Shown here piece after piece: positions 45,593 through 54,455 of a DNA stretch of 64,000 nucleotides. The stretch comes from Candidatus Nitrosocosmicus sp. (GTDB lineage Archaea > Thermoproteota > Nitrososphaeria > Nitrososphaerales > Nitrososphaeraceae). Where the stretch lies: positions 1-64,000 of the forward strand of contig JAPSGR010000006.1 in the NCBI GenBank assembly GCA_031177355.1, read 5' to 3'. A model generated the notes under the pieces. That model saw nothing but the letters and a program-made list of their open reading frames with translations, was not told the DNA's origin and made no database searches. The translations under genes and the position numbers were made by a program. Position 1 is the first letter of the stretch, and each line of letters begins with the position of its first letter.

Positions 45593-46792
45593 TTGATAAT
45601 TGGCTTGTTGGGTAAGGCAAACGTAGGTAAATCGACATTCTTCAATGCCGCCACTGATTCATCCGTACAAGTAGCTAATTTCCCATTTACTACGATTAAT
45701 CCTAATATTGGAGTAGCATATGTAAGGGTTCACTGTGTTTGTAATGAATTAGGTATTTCAGATAACCCTGTTAATTCCAGATGTATTAGTGGAGTTAGGT
45801 ATATCCCAGTAAAGTTGATCGATGTAGCTGGATTAGTACGCGGAGCGCACCTTGGTCGTGGATTAGGAAACAAATTCTTAGATGATGCACGTCAGGCTGA
45901 TGTTCTAATTCATGTAATTGATATATCTGGTTCGACAGATGAGGAAGGCAAACCCGTTAATCCCGGTGAGGGTAATCCTTTTATCGATATCCAATTTGTA
46001 GAAGAAGAATTTGATCTTTGGATACGTTCAATTATTTTAAGAGATTGGGATAAGATAATTAGAGAAAGTGAAAATTTAAAACAGAGAGTTGAAACTGTAA
46101 TATCTAATAGACTTTCCGGTCTATCAATTAATGAACAATTAATCAGGAATTCTGTGGATCAAATTGATTTGACTAAAAAACCAGCAGAATGGACTGATGA
46201 CGACTTGCTCTTGTTGAGTAAACAGATTCGCGTCAAATCTAAGCCCATTATTATAGCAGCCAACAAAGCTGATCTCCAATCCTCTGATCTCAACCTTGAA
46301 AAACTTAAGGGATTCGGAAGACCTTTCATTCCCACAGTATGCGAAGCTGAGTTGGTCTTGAAAAAGGCTTCAAGTAAGAATTTCATTTATTACTTACCCG
46401 GGGATTCAAATTTTGAAATTAAACGAGGTGATAAACTCTCGTCGGAACAAATAAGCGCTTTAAATAAGGTATCCCAAGTATTGAAAAAGTTTGGTTCAAC
46501 GGGAATTCAGCAGATTCTAAATCATGCTTGTTTTCAGATGCTAAAGAAAATAGTGGTTTATCCTGTAGAAGATGAATATAAATTTACAGACAAAAATGGA
46601 AATGTTTTGCCAGATGCAAGAATTATTTCTGCTAATTCAACTGCCAAAGATTTAGCATTTCTAATCCATAATGACTTGGGAAAAGGGTTTCTTTATGCTA
46701 TTGATGTAAGAACAAAACAGCGAATAGGTGCCGAACATATGCTAAAAAATAATGATATAATTAAAATAGTATCCACTACTGGTAGAAAATGA
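45593..46792 (+). CDS. ychF: YchF/OLA1-family GTP/ATP-binding protein
   Basis: 399 residues. G1 GLLGKANVGKST (residues 4-15), G3 as KLIDVAGLVRGAHLGRGLGNKFLDDARQADVLIHVID, G4 as ANKAD, and a C-terminal TGS domain (KDLAFLIHNDLGKGFLYAIDVRTKQRIGAEHMLKNNDIIKI). This is the archaeal YchF pattern. OLA1/YchF proteins bind ribosomes and prefer ATP in several species. The start is TTG at 45593. The stop overlaps the kae1 start by four bases. Confidence 0.93.
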   Translation: MIIGLLGKANVGKSTFFNAATDSSVQVANFPFTTINPNIGVAYVRVHCVCNELGISDNPVNSRCISGVRYIPVKLIDVAGLVRGAHLGRGLGNKFLDDARQADVLIHVIDISGSTDEEGKPVNPGEGNPFIDIQFVEEEFDLWIRSIILRDWDKIIRESENLKQRVETVISNRLSGLSINEQLIRNSVDQIDLTKKPAEWTDDDLLLLSKQIRVKSKPIIIAANKADLQSSDLNLEKLKGFGRPFIPTVCEAELVLKKASSKNFIYYLPGDSNFEIKRGDKLSSEQISALNKVSQVLKKFGSTGIQQILNHACFQMLKKIVVYPVEDEYKFTDKNGNVLPDARIISANSTAKDLAFLIHNDLGKGFLYAIDVRTKQRIGAEHMLKNNDIIKIVSTTGRK

Positions 46793-47823
46793 GTATGTTA
46801 TGTCTGGGTATTGAAAGTACTGCTCACACATTTGGATGTTCTGTGGTGAATTATGACAGGGGTAATTATTCTAATGTTTCTAAAGACGAATTTATACTAT
46901 CAGAAACTAGAGACGTCTATAAAGCATCAGCAGGTTGGGGCATTCATCCTCGGGACGCATCAAAACATCATGCTCAAGTAGCTACTACCATATTGAGGAA
47001 GTGTCTCAAAGATGCTAATATCGATATCAAAAATATTGATCTCATTTCATACTCTGCTGGTCCCGGATTGGGCCCATGTTTACGGGTTGGTGCCGTCGTT
47101 TCTCGATCGTTAGCATCATTTTATGGTATTCCTTTAATTCCTGTAAATCATGCAGTTGGTCATATCGAATTGGGAATTAAACTTACCAATTTGAATAGTC
47201 CACTCACACTTTTAGTTTCTGGTGGACATACTATGTTACTCGTTTACTATAGAAATAAATGGAGGATCTTCGGTGAAACTCTTGATATTACATTAGGTCA
47301 ACTTTTTGATCAAGTGGGAAGAAAAATGGGTTTTGCATCTCCATGCGGTAGTAAAATTGAAGAACTGTCTGGTCTCTCAGATGGTAATTCCTTACATTCT
47401 CTACCTTATATTATTAAGGGAAATGACGTATCTTTTTCAGGATTACTTAGTTCGGTCAAATCTTTACTTAATGATAGATCAAATCACATTTATGATATCT
47501 GCTTCTCGTTACAAGAAACTGCTTTTGCAATCATTGTCGAAGCTGTGGAACGTGCCTTAGCTTTTACTGGAAACAAAGAGTTTCTGATAGTTGGAGGCGT
47601 TTCTGCTAACAAAAGATTATCCGAAATGCTTAATTTGGCATGTACAGCCCACGGAGCTGTTTTTAATTCTTGTCCTCTAAGATATTGCGGGGATAATGGT
47701 GCACAAATAGCTTGGACTGGGTCACAGATCTATTCAAGTGAGCAACCACATATTGTAGAACCGGAAAATGCTTCTGTAAATCAATCTTGGAGACTAGATA
47801 GTGTGTATATTCCATGGAGGTAA
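46789..47823 (+). CDS. kae1: tRNA threonylcarbamoyladenosine synthase subunit Kae1
   Basis: Part of the KEOPS complex that makes t6A at position 37 of ANN-decoding tRNAs. 344 residues: GIESTAHTFGCSVV (ASKHA-type phosphate 1 region), RDASKHHAQVATTIL, the metal motif PVNHAVGHIELG (about 117-128), and SGGHTMLL, GGVSANKRLSEML and CGDNGAQIAW. Start ATG at 46789 overlaps the ychF stop. The kinase Bud32 lies 389 bases downstream on the same strand, beyond one minus-strand gene. Confidence 0.95.
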   Translation: MSMLCLGIESTAHTFGCSVVNYDRGNYSNVSKDEFILSETRDVYKASAGWGIHPRDASKHHAQVATTILRKCLKDANIDIKNIDLISYSAGPGLGPCLRVGAVVSRSLASFYGIPLIPVNHAVGHIELGIKLTNLNSPLTLLVSGGHTMLLVYYRNKWRIFGETLDITLGQLFDQVGRKMGFASPCGSKIEELSGLSDGNSLHSLPYIIKGNDVSFSGLLSSVKSLLNDRSNHIYDICFSLQETAFAIIVEAVERALAFTGNKEFLIVGGVSANKRLSEMLNLACTAHGAVFNSCPLRYCGDNGAQIAWTGSQIYSSEQPHIVEPENASVNQSWRLDSVYIPWR

Positions 47824-47830
47824 TTTATGA

Positions 47831-48175
47831 TTATTGATTATTTTTTGTCTGTTGATTTATTTGTAATGTGATTTCTTTAACCCAATGTCTTGGGTTTAGA
47901 ACTCCAAACTTGTATATCTGATTACTTTTGCCTAACTCTATAACCAGTTTCTTAATAATTTTTCCTTCAGATCTTGCTTGGAAAATATCTTTAAATTCTA
48001 TTTCTATTTTTTCATCTAGCAATTCTTTTGATAATGTAGCTATTCGACCTTTGGTTTTCTCAAAAATCAGTTTTTTATTTGTCAAAGTAAGAATTCCACT
48101 CTTTAACGTATCTTCAGAACAGTCTTCGAATAAGATTCCTTTTTCTTTATTTGGAGGTTGTGGAGTATTGTCCAT
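47831..48175 (-). CDS. Conserved hypothetical protein, GRAM/PH-like
   Basis: 114 residues. The core LKSGILTLTNKKLIFEKTKGRIATLSKEL, with alternate strands and then an end helix, resembles small bacterial PH/GRAM domains that sense or bind lipid, although this is only a fold guess. It lies on the minus strand between kae1 and bud32, ends 7 bases from kae1 and starts 37 bases from bud32. Confidence 0.6.
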   Translation of the reverse strand: MDNTPQPPNKEKGILFEDCSEDTLKSGILTLTNKKLIFEKTKGRIATLSKELLDEKIEIEFKDIFQARSEGKIIKKLVIELGKSNQIYKFGVLNPRHWVKEITLQINQQTKNNQ

Positions 48176-48212
48176 AATTTTTAAAGTAATGACACATTAC
48201 TAAAATTATCTA

Positions 48213-48839
48213 TTGATTAGAGAAGGGACTTTATTAAAGAAAGGTGCAGAATCAGAATTATATTTAATTAATTGGTATGGAGGACATGCTGTTTCAAAAG
48301 TCAGAATTCGTAAGGATTACCGCCATCCATCTATTGATGTTCCATTAAGGAAACAACGAACTATACATGAAGCTAATATTCTATCCCAAGTAAAATTGCT
48401 TGGAATAAAAGCTCCTTTCGTTTACTTCCTTGACATATCAAACTTCGAAATTATCATGGAATACATTCAAGGAAAAACCATTAAAGATGTTTTTTCTCCT
48501 AAACTTTGTACTAATGTTGGTAAAATAATAGGAACTCTACATTCAAATAATATAATTCATGGGGACATTACAACTTCAAATTTTATAGTATCACATGATG
48601 GCGTAATCAGTTTAATAGATTTTGGATTATCTTTCATTTCTGAACGGTACGAAGATAAAGCGGCAGATATTAGATTATTTAAGGAAGTATTGAATAGTAT
48701 AAACATTGAGGACTTTGTGGAATCTTTTGAGAATTTTTGTAACGGATATAACCAAACCTATACTACAGTATCATCAATAATATTTAAAACAGTGAACGAT
48801 ATTGAAAAAAGGGGCCGATATTCGAGGTCTGCACTATAA
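48213..48839 (+). CDS. bud32: KEOPS kinase/ATPase subunit Bud32
   Basis: A 208-residue small RIO-like kinase. GAESELYLI (modified glycine loop), SKVRIRKDYRHPSIDVPLRKQRTIHEANIL (the conserved lysine and RxxRTxxEA block), EYIQGKTIKDV, HGDITTSNFIV (catalytic loop) and LIDFGLSF. This is the full Bud32 set. It partners Kae1, encoded upstream. TTG start at 48213. The protein ends in the usual basic tail (RGRYSRSAL). Confidence 0.94.
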   Translation: MIREGTLLKKGAESELYLINWYGGHAVSKVRIRKDYRHPSIDVPLRKQRTIHEANILSQVKLLGIKAPFVYFLDISNFEIIMEYIQGKTIKDVFSPKLCTNVGKIIGTLHSNNIIHGDITTSNFIVSHDGVISLIDFGLSFISERYEDKAADIRLFKEVLNSINIEDFVESFENFCNGYNQTYTTVSSIIFKTVNDIEKRGRYSRSAL

Positions 48840-48859
48840 ACTAAATAATTTTATTTGCT

Positions 48860-49099
48860 TTACCTTTTTATTGTATGACTTTTTTTACACAATCCTTTTT
48901 CCTTGTGTTGAACAAAATGGTCTTGACAAAAATCAGTTTCACATTCATAGCAGTGCCATCCGCACAATATATAACAAACATTACACTTGGAAATAGGTTT
49001 GTTATAGTCAAATTCTTTAGTTTGCTTATCTGTTCTTGCTTTTTGCAGTCTTTTTTGTTGCTGTCTCATAAATTTATCCTCTGTAATAGCGTAAAACAT
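48860..49099 (-). CDS. Small zinc-finger protein
   Basis: 79 residues. The C-terminal half holds CNVCYILCGWHCYEC, CQDHFVQH and CKKSH: spaced Cys/His pairs as in AN1- or B-box-type cross-brace zinc fingers. The N-terminal 25 residues are basic (RQQQKRLQKARTDKQTK). The regular ligand spacing on this strand, compared with a featureless frame on the other, supports this strand. Archaeal AN1-like proteins are often found; role unknown. Confidence 0.7.
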   Translation of the reverse strand: MFYAITEDKFMRQQQKRLQKARTDKQTKEFDYNKPISKCNVCYILCGWHCYECETDFCQDHFVQHKEKGLCKKSHTIKR

Positions 49100-49248
49100 C
49101 TGAATGATGTTTGAAATGCGTTCTCCAACTAAATGGATCTTTCAACCTATTTCATAAAATCAGAATATTATTTAAGCTTTTCAAACAATATTTACTTGTA
49201 ATTCACTTAAACGATTTTTTTGAAGTTGAGCATGATTCATTCGAATAA

Positions 49249-49370
49249 TGCGGGAGGTGGGATTCGAACCCACGAATCCCTAAGGAACAGGGTTATAGGA
49301 AACCTCCAAGCTCTTTCTAAGCCTCGCACTTTTATGACCTGCGCCGTTGACCGGGCTTGGCAACCCCCGC
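49249..49370 (-). tRNA. Intron-containing class II tRNA, probably tRNA-Leu
   Basis: On the minus strand, acceptor GCGGGGG (49370-49364) pairs with CTCCCGC (one G-U), followed by A73 at 49249. D arm GCC...GGC, a T arm GTGGG-TTCGAAT-CCCAC, and a variable arm TTCCTTAGGGATTC of class II type can be drawn. GCGGGGG and the D loop are typical of archaeal tRNA-Leu. Between the anticodon-stem halves CAGG and CCTG lie about 45 bases, so there is an intron of about 37 bases. I could not place the splice sites or the anticodon with confidence: no simple position gives a Leu anticodon with U33. No CCA is encoded. Confidence 0.75.
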
Positions 49371-49392
49371 ATACTTAATGTATGTCTAAAGC

Positions 49393-49403
49393 CAAATTTA
49401 TCT
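49393..49403 (-). promoter_or_regulatory. TATA box of the tRNA gene
   Basis: On the minus strand the sequence AGATAAATTTG is 23-33 bases before the first base of the tRNA (49370), exactly where an archaeal box A is expected. Confidence 0.6.
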
Positions 49404-49543
49404 ATTGTCACTGCAACTTACAAAATGAAACCTTTCTTATATGGGAGGATTATGACGTAAACCTTCTAGGAAATGTATGGTTGGATTAACCTTATCAAAT
49501 AATAATAAGATATAATTAAATAATTATCCACGTAGGAAGATAA

Positions 49544-50983
49544 TTGTTGTCTAAAAAAAAGCTATTTGGAACAAATGGCATAAGGGGAGTCTTTGGTCAA
49601 GACTTGTCAATTGAGTTTCTGATCGATATAGCATTTTCAATCGGATATTATTTCAAAAAAGGACCAATAGTTTTAGGTTATGATGGTCGTTCTTCTAGTT
49701 TATCTATTTCAAAAGTTGTATCCGCAGTATTAACGTCCATGGGTATAGATGTTTACCAAATGGGCTTAACACCAACACCTTGCCTTCAGTATACGGTAAA
49801 GAATTTAGAAATGTCTGGTGGAATTATGATTACGGCCTCACACAATCCTAAAGAGTATAATGGATTGAAACCAGTTTCTAATATCGGGTTTGAATTATCG
49901 AGGGAAGAGGAGATCAAAATAGAGTCAATCTATCATGAAAAGCCATTTTTAGAGAAAAAATACGATAATATTGGCAATATATATGATTTGAATGTTTTGG
50001 ACCAATATATTGATAAAGTGTTAACCTTTATTAATATACCAATCGTTGAAAAATCCAAAATAAGGATTGTTATGGATTGTGGTAACGGTGTACAATCAAT
50101 TGTTGCGCCTTTATTAGCACGAAAGTTGGGTTGCGAAGTCCTCGTCATGAATGGTCAAATAGATCCCAATTTTTCAGCGAGGGGATCTGAGCCTAAAATG
50201 GATAATTTGTATAGTCTTTCGAGAATGGTCAGTGAGAATGGATATGACCTAGGCGTAGCCTATGATGGCGATGGTGATAGAAGTATCTTCTGTGACGAAA
50301 GAGGTACAATCCATTGGGGAGATAAAACCGGATCGCTTTTATCATACCATTTAATAAAGAATAAAAATCTAAATACAGAAATTGTATGTCCTATTAATTC
50401 TTCATTAGTGATTTCAAGGATTGGAGATCTGGTTAATAGAAAAGTACATTTTACAAAAGTCGGAAGTGTTGAAGTCACTTATGGTATGAAAGATACTAAC
50501 TCTCTAATTGGTTTTGAGGAGAATGGAGGTTTCTTTTATGGTCCTCTTAATTTAGTTCGTGATGGGGCAATAACCACTGCCTTAATCCTAGAGATGCTAA
50601 GCTATTACAAACAAGAGAATTTAATTAATTCAAGTCATAACCCTAACAGTAGGCCTCTAAATGAAACACCCGCACTTTCTAACATTTACTCTTTATTAGG
50701 GGAAACCTTTCAATACAAATCTAGCATAAACCTATCTAGCAAGGACGATATTAAACGAGTGTTAGAGGTTTGTTCCGAACACGGGTCAGTATTTAGGGTT
50801 GAGAAAGTCGATGGTGTAAAAATATGGTTCGATTCTGAGTCTTGGATAATGTTCAGACCCAGTGGTACAGAGCCCCTAGTTCGAATCTATTCTGAATCAA
50901 ATGACAAAAGTTTACTGGATTCAAAAGTAAAGGAGTATCTGAGCTTAATAAAAAAACTTTTGAATACTGAAATTAATATATAA
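49544..50983 (+). CDS. glmM: Phosphoglucosamine/phosphomannomutase
   Basis: 479 residues of the alpha-D-phosphohexomutase family: FGTNGIRGVFG at the start, the phosphoserine loop GGIMITASHNPKEYNG (serine in TASHNP, residue about 106), metal loop AYDGDGDRS, sugar loop GFEENGGFFYG and the C-terminal FRPSGTEPLVR. Archaeal members of this branch make glucosamine-1-phosphate, others mannose-1-phosphate or both. Paired with the GNA1-like acetyltransferase at 39300 this could supply UDP-GlcNAc. TTG start at 49544. Confidence 0.88.
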   Translation: MLSKKKLFGTNGIRGVFGQDLSIEFLIDIAFSIGYYFKKGPIVLGYDGRSSSLSISKVVSAVLTSMGIDVYQMGLTPTPCLQYTVKNLEMSGGIMITASHNPKEYNGLKPVSNIGFELSREEEIKIESIYHEKPFLEKKYDNIGNIYDLNVLDQYIDKVLTFINIPIVEKSKIRIVMDCGNGVQSIVAPLLARKLGCEVLVMNGQIDPNFSARGSEPKMDNLYSLSRMVSENGYDLGVAYDGDGDRSIFCDERGTIHWGDKTGSLLSYHLIKNKNLNTEIVCPINSSLVISRIGDLVNRKVHFTKVGSVEVTYGMKDTNSLIGFEENGGFFYGPLNLVRDGAITTALILEMLSYYKQENLINSSHNPNSRPLNETPALSNIYSLLGETFQYKSSINLSSKDDIKRVLEVCSEHGSVFRVEKVDGVKIWFDSESWIMFRPSGTEPLVRIYSESNDKSLLDSKVKEYLSLIKKLLNTEINI

Positions 50984-51051
50984 TAACATTTTTAATACTC
51001 TTTTTTATCATAAATCAGAGTGGAAATGATCCCAATGGGTGATTATGAATT

Positions 51052-51429
51052 ATGAGTAAACCATATTATGTAAAGTTCGAAATACCAAAAGATCTCGTCA
51101 ATGCTATATATGAGGCAGTAAGGCTAGCAAAACAAAGTGGAAAAGTCAGAAAAGGGACAAACGAAACGACAAAAGCAATAGAAAGAGGAATCAGCAGACT
51201 CGTTGTCATTGCAGAGGATGTTGAACCTCCAGAAGTAGTAGCACATTTACCGATTTTATGTGACGAACGTTCTTCAAAATATGTTTTTGTACCTAGTAAA
51301 AAAGAGTTGGGTAGTGCATTAGGAATAGATGTGGGGTCTGCAGCTGCAACAATAATAGACGCCGGCGAATCTCAACAAATTCTCGATCAAATTACAAATA
51401 CAATTGACAATTTAAAAAGCAAGTCTTAG
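51052..51429 (+). CDS. rpl7ae: Ribosomal protein L7Ae
   Basis: 125 residues with the kink-turn-binding L7Ae signature: VRKGTNETTKAIERGISRLVVIAEDVEPPEVVAHLPILCDER and VPSKKELGSALGIDVGSAAATI. In archaea L7Ae is part of the 50S subunit, of box C/D and H/ACA guide particles, and of RNase P. A GGTG ribosome-binding site (GGGTGATT at 51035-51042) precedes ATG 51052. First gene of the L7Ae-S28e-L24e-ndk-infB cluster. Confidence 0.97.
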   Translation: MSKPYYVKFEIPKDLVNAIYEAVRLAKQSGKVRKGTNETTKAIERGISRLVVIAEDVEPPEVVAHLPILCDERSSKYVFVPSKKELGSALGIDVGSAAATIIDAGESQQILDQITNTIDNLKSKS

Positions 51430-51451
51430 TAATGCAGGTGTATTCAATTAA

Positions 51452-51664
51452 ATGAGTAAGACTGAAGAGAAAGTTATTCCCGCTGAGGTCATACAAATTG
51501 TAGGTAGGACAGGAATAGCTGGAGAAGTAATACAAGTACGTGTAAGAATATCTGAAGGAAAAGACAAAGGAAGAATTTTGACTCGAAACGTTAAAGGTCC
51601 AGTTAGAATGAATGATATTTTAATGCTGAGAGAGACCGAGCGAGAAGCAAGAAAGATAAAGTAA
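51452..51664 (+). CDS. rps28e: Ribosomal protein S28e
   Basis: A 70-residue small-subunit protein: [37 protein letters not shown] and the C-terminal [12 protein letters not shown], all S28e marks. GCAGGTGTA about 12 bases upstream of ATG 51452 is a ribosome-binding site. Same order as in other archaea, between L7Ae and L24e. Confidence 0.97.
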   Translation: MSKTEEKVIPAEVIQIVGRTGIAGEVIQVRVRISEGKDKGRILTRNVKGPVRMNDILMLRETEREARKIK

Positions 51665-51699
51665 TACTTAAAATAGGGTTAATTGTAGGTGGTTAAAGA

Positions 51700-51912
51700 A
51701 TGAGTAAGAATATTGCTTCTTTGAGAAATTGTTTTTTTTGCGGTAAACGTGTCGATACTGGAAAAGGAATTATGCTCGTAAAAAATGATGGATCAATCCA
51801 GTGGACGTGTTCTTCAAAGTGTAAAAAAAATCTACGCGGTTTAAAACGTGATCCACGATTATTTAAATGGACTGATAAGTATATCAAAGGTGGAATTAGG
51901 AAGCAAAAGTAA
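51700..51912 (+). CDS. rpl24e: Ribosomal protein L24e
   Basis: 70 residues with the zinc-binding CFFCGKRV and WTCSSKCKKN cysteine pairs of L24e; the basic C-terminus ends GGIRKQK. A GTAGGTGG ribosome-binding site precedes ATG 51700. The next gene starts two bases after its stop. Confidence 0.96.
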   Translation: MSKNIASLRNCFFCGKRVDTGKGIMLVKNDGSIQWTCSSKCKKNLRGLKRDPRLFKWTDKYIKGGIRKQK

Positions 51913-51913
51913 A

Positions 51914-52318
51914 ATGGGTGTAGAACAAACACTGATACTTGTTAAACCTGATGCATTTAAGCGAAAATTAACTGGAAAAATACTCCAAAGATTTGAGGAA
52001 AAAGGCTTTAACATAGTGCAATTAAAAACATACGATTTTACCTCTGAAAAAGCACAGGACTTTTATTCTATTCATAAAAGCAAGCCATTTTTTAATGAAC
52101 TTGTATCGTTTATATGTTCAGGTACAGTTGTCGCTTGTATATTGGAGGGAAACAATGCCATTAGTACCGTTAGAATAATGATTGGTTTGACTAAATCCTT
52201 TGATGCATCTCCAGGAACGATTAGGGGGGATTATGGTCTTGGAATTACTGATAATATAATTCATGCATCCGATTCGCATGAAAGCTTCATAAAAGAGTCA
52301 ACAGTAGTATTTTCTTAA
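51914..52318 (+). CDS. ndk: Nucleoside diphosphate kinase
   Basis: Equalises nucleoside tri- and diphosphates through a phospho-histidine. The frame is open from 51848, but ATG 51914 gives the usual start, MGVEQTLILVKPDAFKRKL (134 residues), and avoids overlap with L24e. The C-terminal NIIHASDS carries the active-site histidine of the family. The next gene, infB, starts directly at the stop (TAA-GTG). Confidence 0.95.
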   Translation: MGVEQTLILVKPDAFKRKLTGKILQRFEEKGFNIVQLKTYDFTSEKAQDFYSIHKSKPFFNELVSFICSGTVVACILEGNNAISTVRIMIGLTKSFDASPGTIRGDYGLGITDNIIHASDSHESFIKESTVVFS

Positions 52319-54103
52319 GTGCATCTACGTCAGCCTGTAGTGGTAGTATTAGGTCATGTAGACTCGGGCAAAACATCATTACTAGATAAAATACGCGGCA
52401 CATTTGTTCAATCTCGAGAAGCTGGCGGTATCACTCAGCATATAGGAGCAAGTTTTTTTCCGATAGAAATAATCCAAAAGTTAACTGGACCATTGTTTAA
52501 GAAACTGAACTCGCATGATAATCTGATTCCTGGATTATTAGTGATTGATACCCCAGGACATGAGGTATTTGCAAACCTGCGAATGCGTGGAGGATCTGCT
52601 GCAGATATTGCAGTTGTCGTTGTAGATGTAAATAAGGGGTTCGAGCCCCAAACGATAGAAAGTATAAACATTCTTAAAAATAGAAAAGTTCCTTTTGTAG
52701 TGGCAATAAACAAGGTAGATCGCATTACCGGATGGAAAAAAGGAACCACAAATTTTATCACTGAAGAAATCAAAGTTCAACCAAAAGAAGTTCAATTAGA
52801 TCTTGATAATAAAATGTATAGTGTGTTAGGCTCTCTATCTCAGTTAGGCTTTAGTTCTGAAGCCTTTTGGCGAGTTAAGGACTTCACTAAGGAGGTTGCC
52901 TTGGTACCTGTTAGTGCATCAAGCGGGGTTGGCATACCCGAGTTATTGACAGTATTGGTAGGTTTGAGTCAACAATTTATGGTAAAAAAATTGGAAAGAC
53001 ATGAGGGATCCGCTAAGGGAATAATTCTGGAAGTAAATGAAGAAGTGGGACTAGGACCTTCTGCTAATGTGATATTGTTAGACGGTATTCTAAAACAAGG
53101 TGATTCGATAGTAGTTGCAAAACGTGATTCAGTAGTTGTAACAAGGGTAAAATCATTACTTTTGCCAAAACCGCTTGATGAGATGCGAGATCCACGTGAT
53201 AAATTCCGTCATGTGAAAATCGTGATTTCAGCGGCAGGGTTAAAAATTACATCACCTGAACTAGAGGGTGTAATAGCTGGGAGTCCTTTATATGGACTTT
53301 CTGCTCACGACGATGAGACTAGAATAAAAAGTTTGGTTGAGTCAGAAGTCAAATCTGCGATTATAAATACAGATTCAAATGGTATCATTCTTAGATGCGA
53401 TACTATTGGTTCAATTGAAGCCATTTCAGAAATGTTAAGAAAAGAAAATATTCCTATAAGGTCTGCAGACATAGGCCAAATTAGTAGAAAAGATATAATG
53501 ACTGCGTCAGCAGTTAAGGAAAAAGATAGGTACTTGGGAGTAATTTTGGGTTTTAACGTGAAGGTGTTAGAAGACGCAGAGAGAGAAGCAAATGAAAGAG
53601 AAGTCAAAATTTTTAATGAGAAAGTTATTTACAATCTGGTACGAAGCTATACAGATTGGGTATCATACCAGAAAAATCATGAGGATTCGATTTTATTTAA
53701 TGAACTATCACCGATCTGTAAATTTGAGTTTATGAAAGGATATGTCTTTAGAAGAAGCGATCCTGCTGTGTTTGGAGCAGAAATTAGTATTGGTAGAATG
53801 AAGCAAAAAATGTCTATTATGAATCCAGAAGGTAAAAAAGTGGGAGTAATTCATCAAATTCAGGATAAAGGTAAATCCATCGAAGATGCAACTCGCGGAA
53901 TGCAGGTCGCTGTCTCAGTAAATGGTCCTCAGATCGGACGACAAATCAACGAAGGAGATGTATTTTATACATATCTGGATAGTCGGCAAGCTAAACTACT
54001 ACTCAATCGATTCAATCACAGACTAGACGAAGAAGAAAAAAAGATCTTGGATTTGATCGTTAATATACGTAGAAGAACGGATCCTGCATTTGGATACTTG
54101 TAA
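52319..54103 (+). CDS. infB: Translation initiation factor aIF5B (IF2-like)
   Basis: 594 residues. Promotes subunit joining with GTP. The G domain starts almost at once: LGHVDSGKTSLLD (G1, residues about 11-23), TPGHEVF (G3), NKVDR (G4), then domains II-IV with GxxHQIQDKGKSIEDATRGMQVAVSV near the end. It is short for the family because the N-terminal extension of eukaryotes is missing, as in archaea. GTG start at 52319, directly after the ndk stop. Confidence 0.96.
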   Translation: MHLRQPVVVVLGHVDSGKTSLLDKIRGTFVQSREAGGITQHIGASFFPIEIIQKLTGPLFKKLNSHDNLIPGLLVIDTPGHEVFANLRMRGGSAADIAVVVVDVNKGFEPQTIESINILKNRKVPFVVAINKVDRITGWKKGTTNFITEEIKVQPKEVQLDLDNKMYSVLGSLSQLGFSSEAFWRVKDFTKEVALVPVSASSGVGIPELLTVLVGLSQQFMVKKLERHEGSAKGIILEVNEEVGLGPSANVILLDGILKQGDSIVVAKRDSVVVTRVKSLLLPKPLDEMRDPRDKFRHVKIVISAAGLKITSPELEGVIAGSPLYGLSAHDDETRIKSLVESEVKSAIINTDSNGIILRCDTIGSIEAISEMLRKENIPIRSADIGQISRKDIMTASAVKEKDRYLGVILGFNVKVLEDAEREANEREVKIFNEKVIYNLVRSYTDWVSYQKNHEDSILFNELSPICKFEFMKGYVFRRSDPAVFGAEISIGRMKQKMSIMNPEGKKVGVIHQIQDKGKSIEDATRGMQVAVSVNGPQIGRQINEGDVFYTYLDSRQAKLLLNRFNHRLDEEEKKILDLIVNIRRRTDPAFGYL

Positions 54104-54166
54104 AATTCCATTTTAGATCTGCTCTGGTATTTATATAGTGTCAATCTTGTAATTAATGTAAAATAA

Positions 54167-54427
54167 ATGAATGACTTCAATATCATTGGAAAAATCTATT
54201 TTGCTCCTAATACCTCTGATACTGAATTAATTGAAAGGGCCAAATTAAAATTGAAGGACAATGGAATTCCTGAAGAAGCTATTGAAATTAATTATAATGT
54301 TCAAGAACTAAATGAAGGGGACTTATACATAAGTTATGATCCACCCGATTTGGTATTGAGAAGAGTCTATGCTAAGACTCCAAGCGGTTTCATTAAAATG
54401 AAAAGTTTAAAATCTATCAAACTTTAG
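54167..54427 (+). CDS. Hypothetical small protein
   Basis: 86 residues: a strand (NIIGKIYFAPN), helix (TELIERAKLKLKDNGI), strand (EAIEINYNVQEL) and a DPPDLVLRRVYAKTPSGFIKMKSL end. The mixture of alpha and beta is regular and the start fits the frame, so it is likely real; I do not recognise a family. It follows infB by 63 bases and may be at the end of that transcript. Confidence 0.65.
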   Translation: MNDFNIIGKIYFAPNTSDTELIERAKLKLKDNGIPEEAIEINYNVQELNEGDLYISYDPPDLVLRRVYAKTPSGFIKMKSLKSIKL

Positions 54428-54455
54428 ATATTATTAATTCGATATATCTTTACTT

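Noticed and set aside
48875..49114. Plus-strand frame of 79 codons opposite the zinc-finger gene
   Set aside because: The minus strand has regularly spaced Cys/His ligands; the plus frame is hydrophobic noise.
51848..51913. Upstream extension of the ndk frame
   Set aside because: It overlaps rpl24e and lacks similarity to the family; ATG 51914 gives the standard start.
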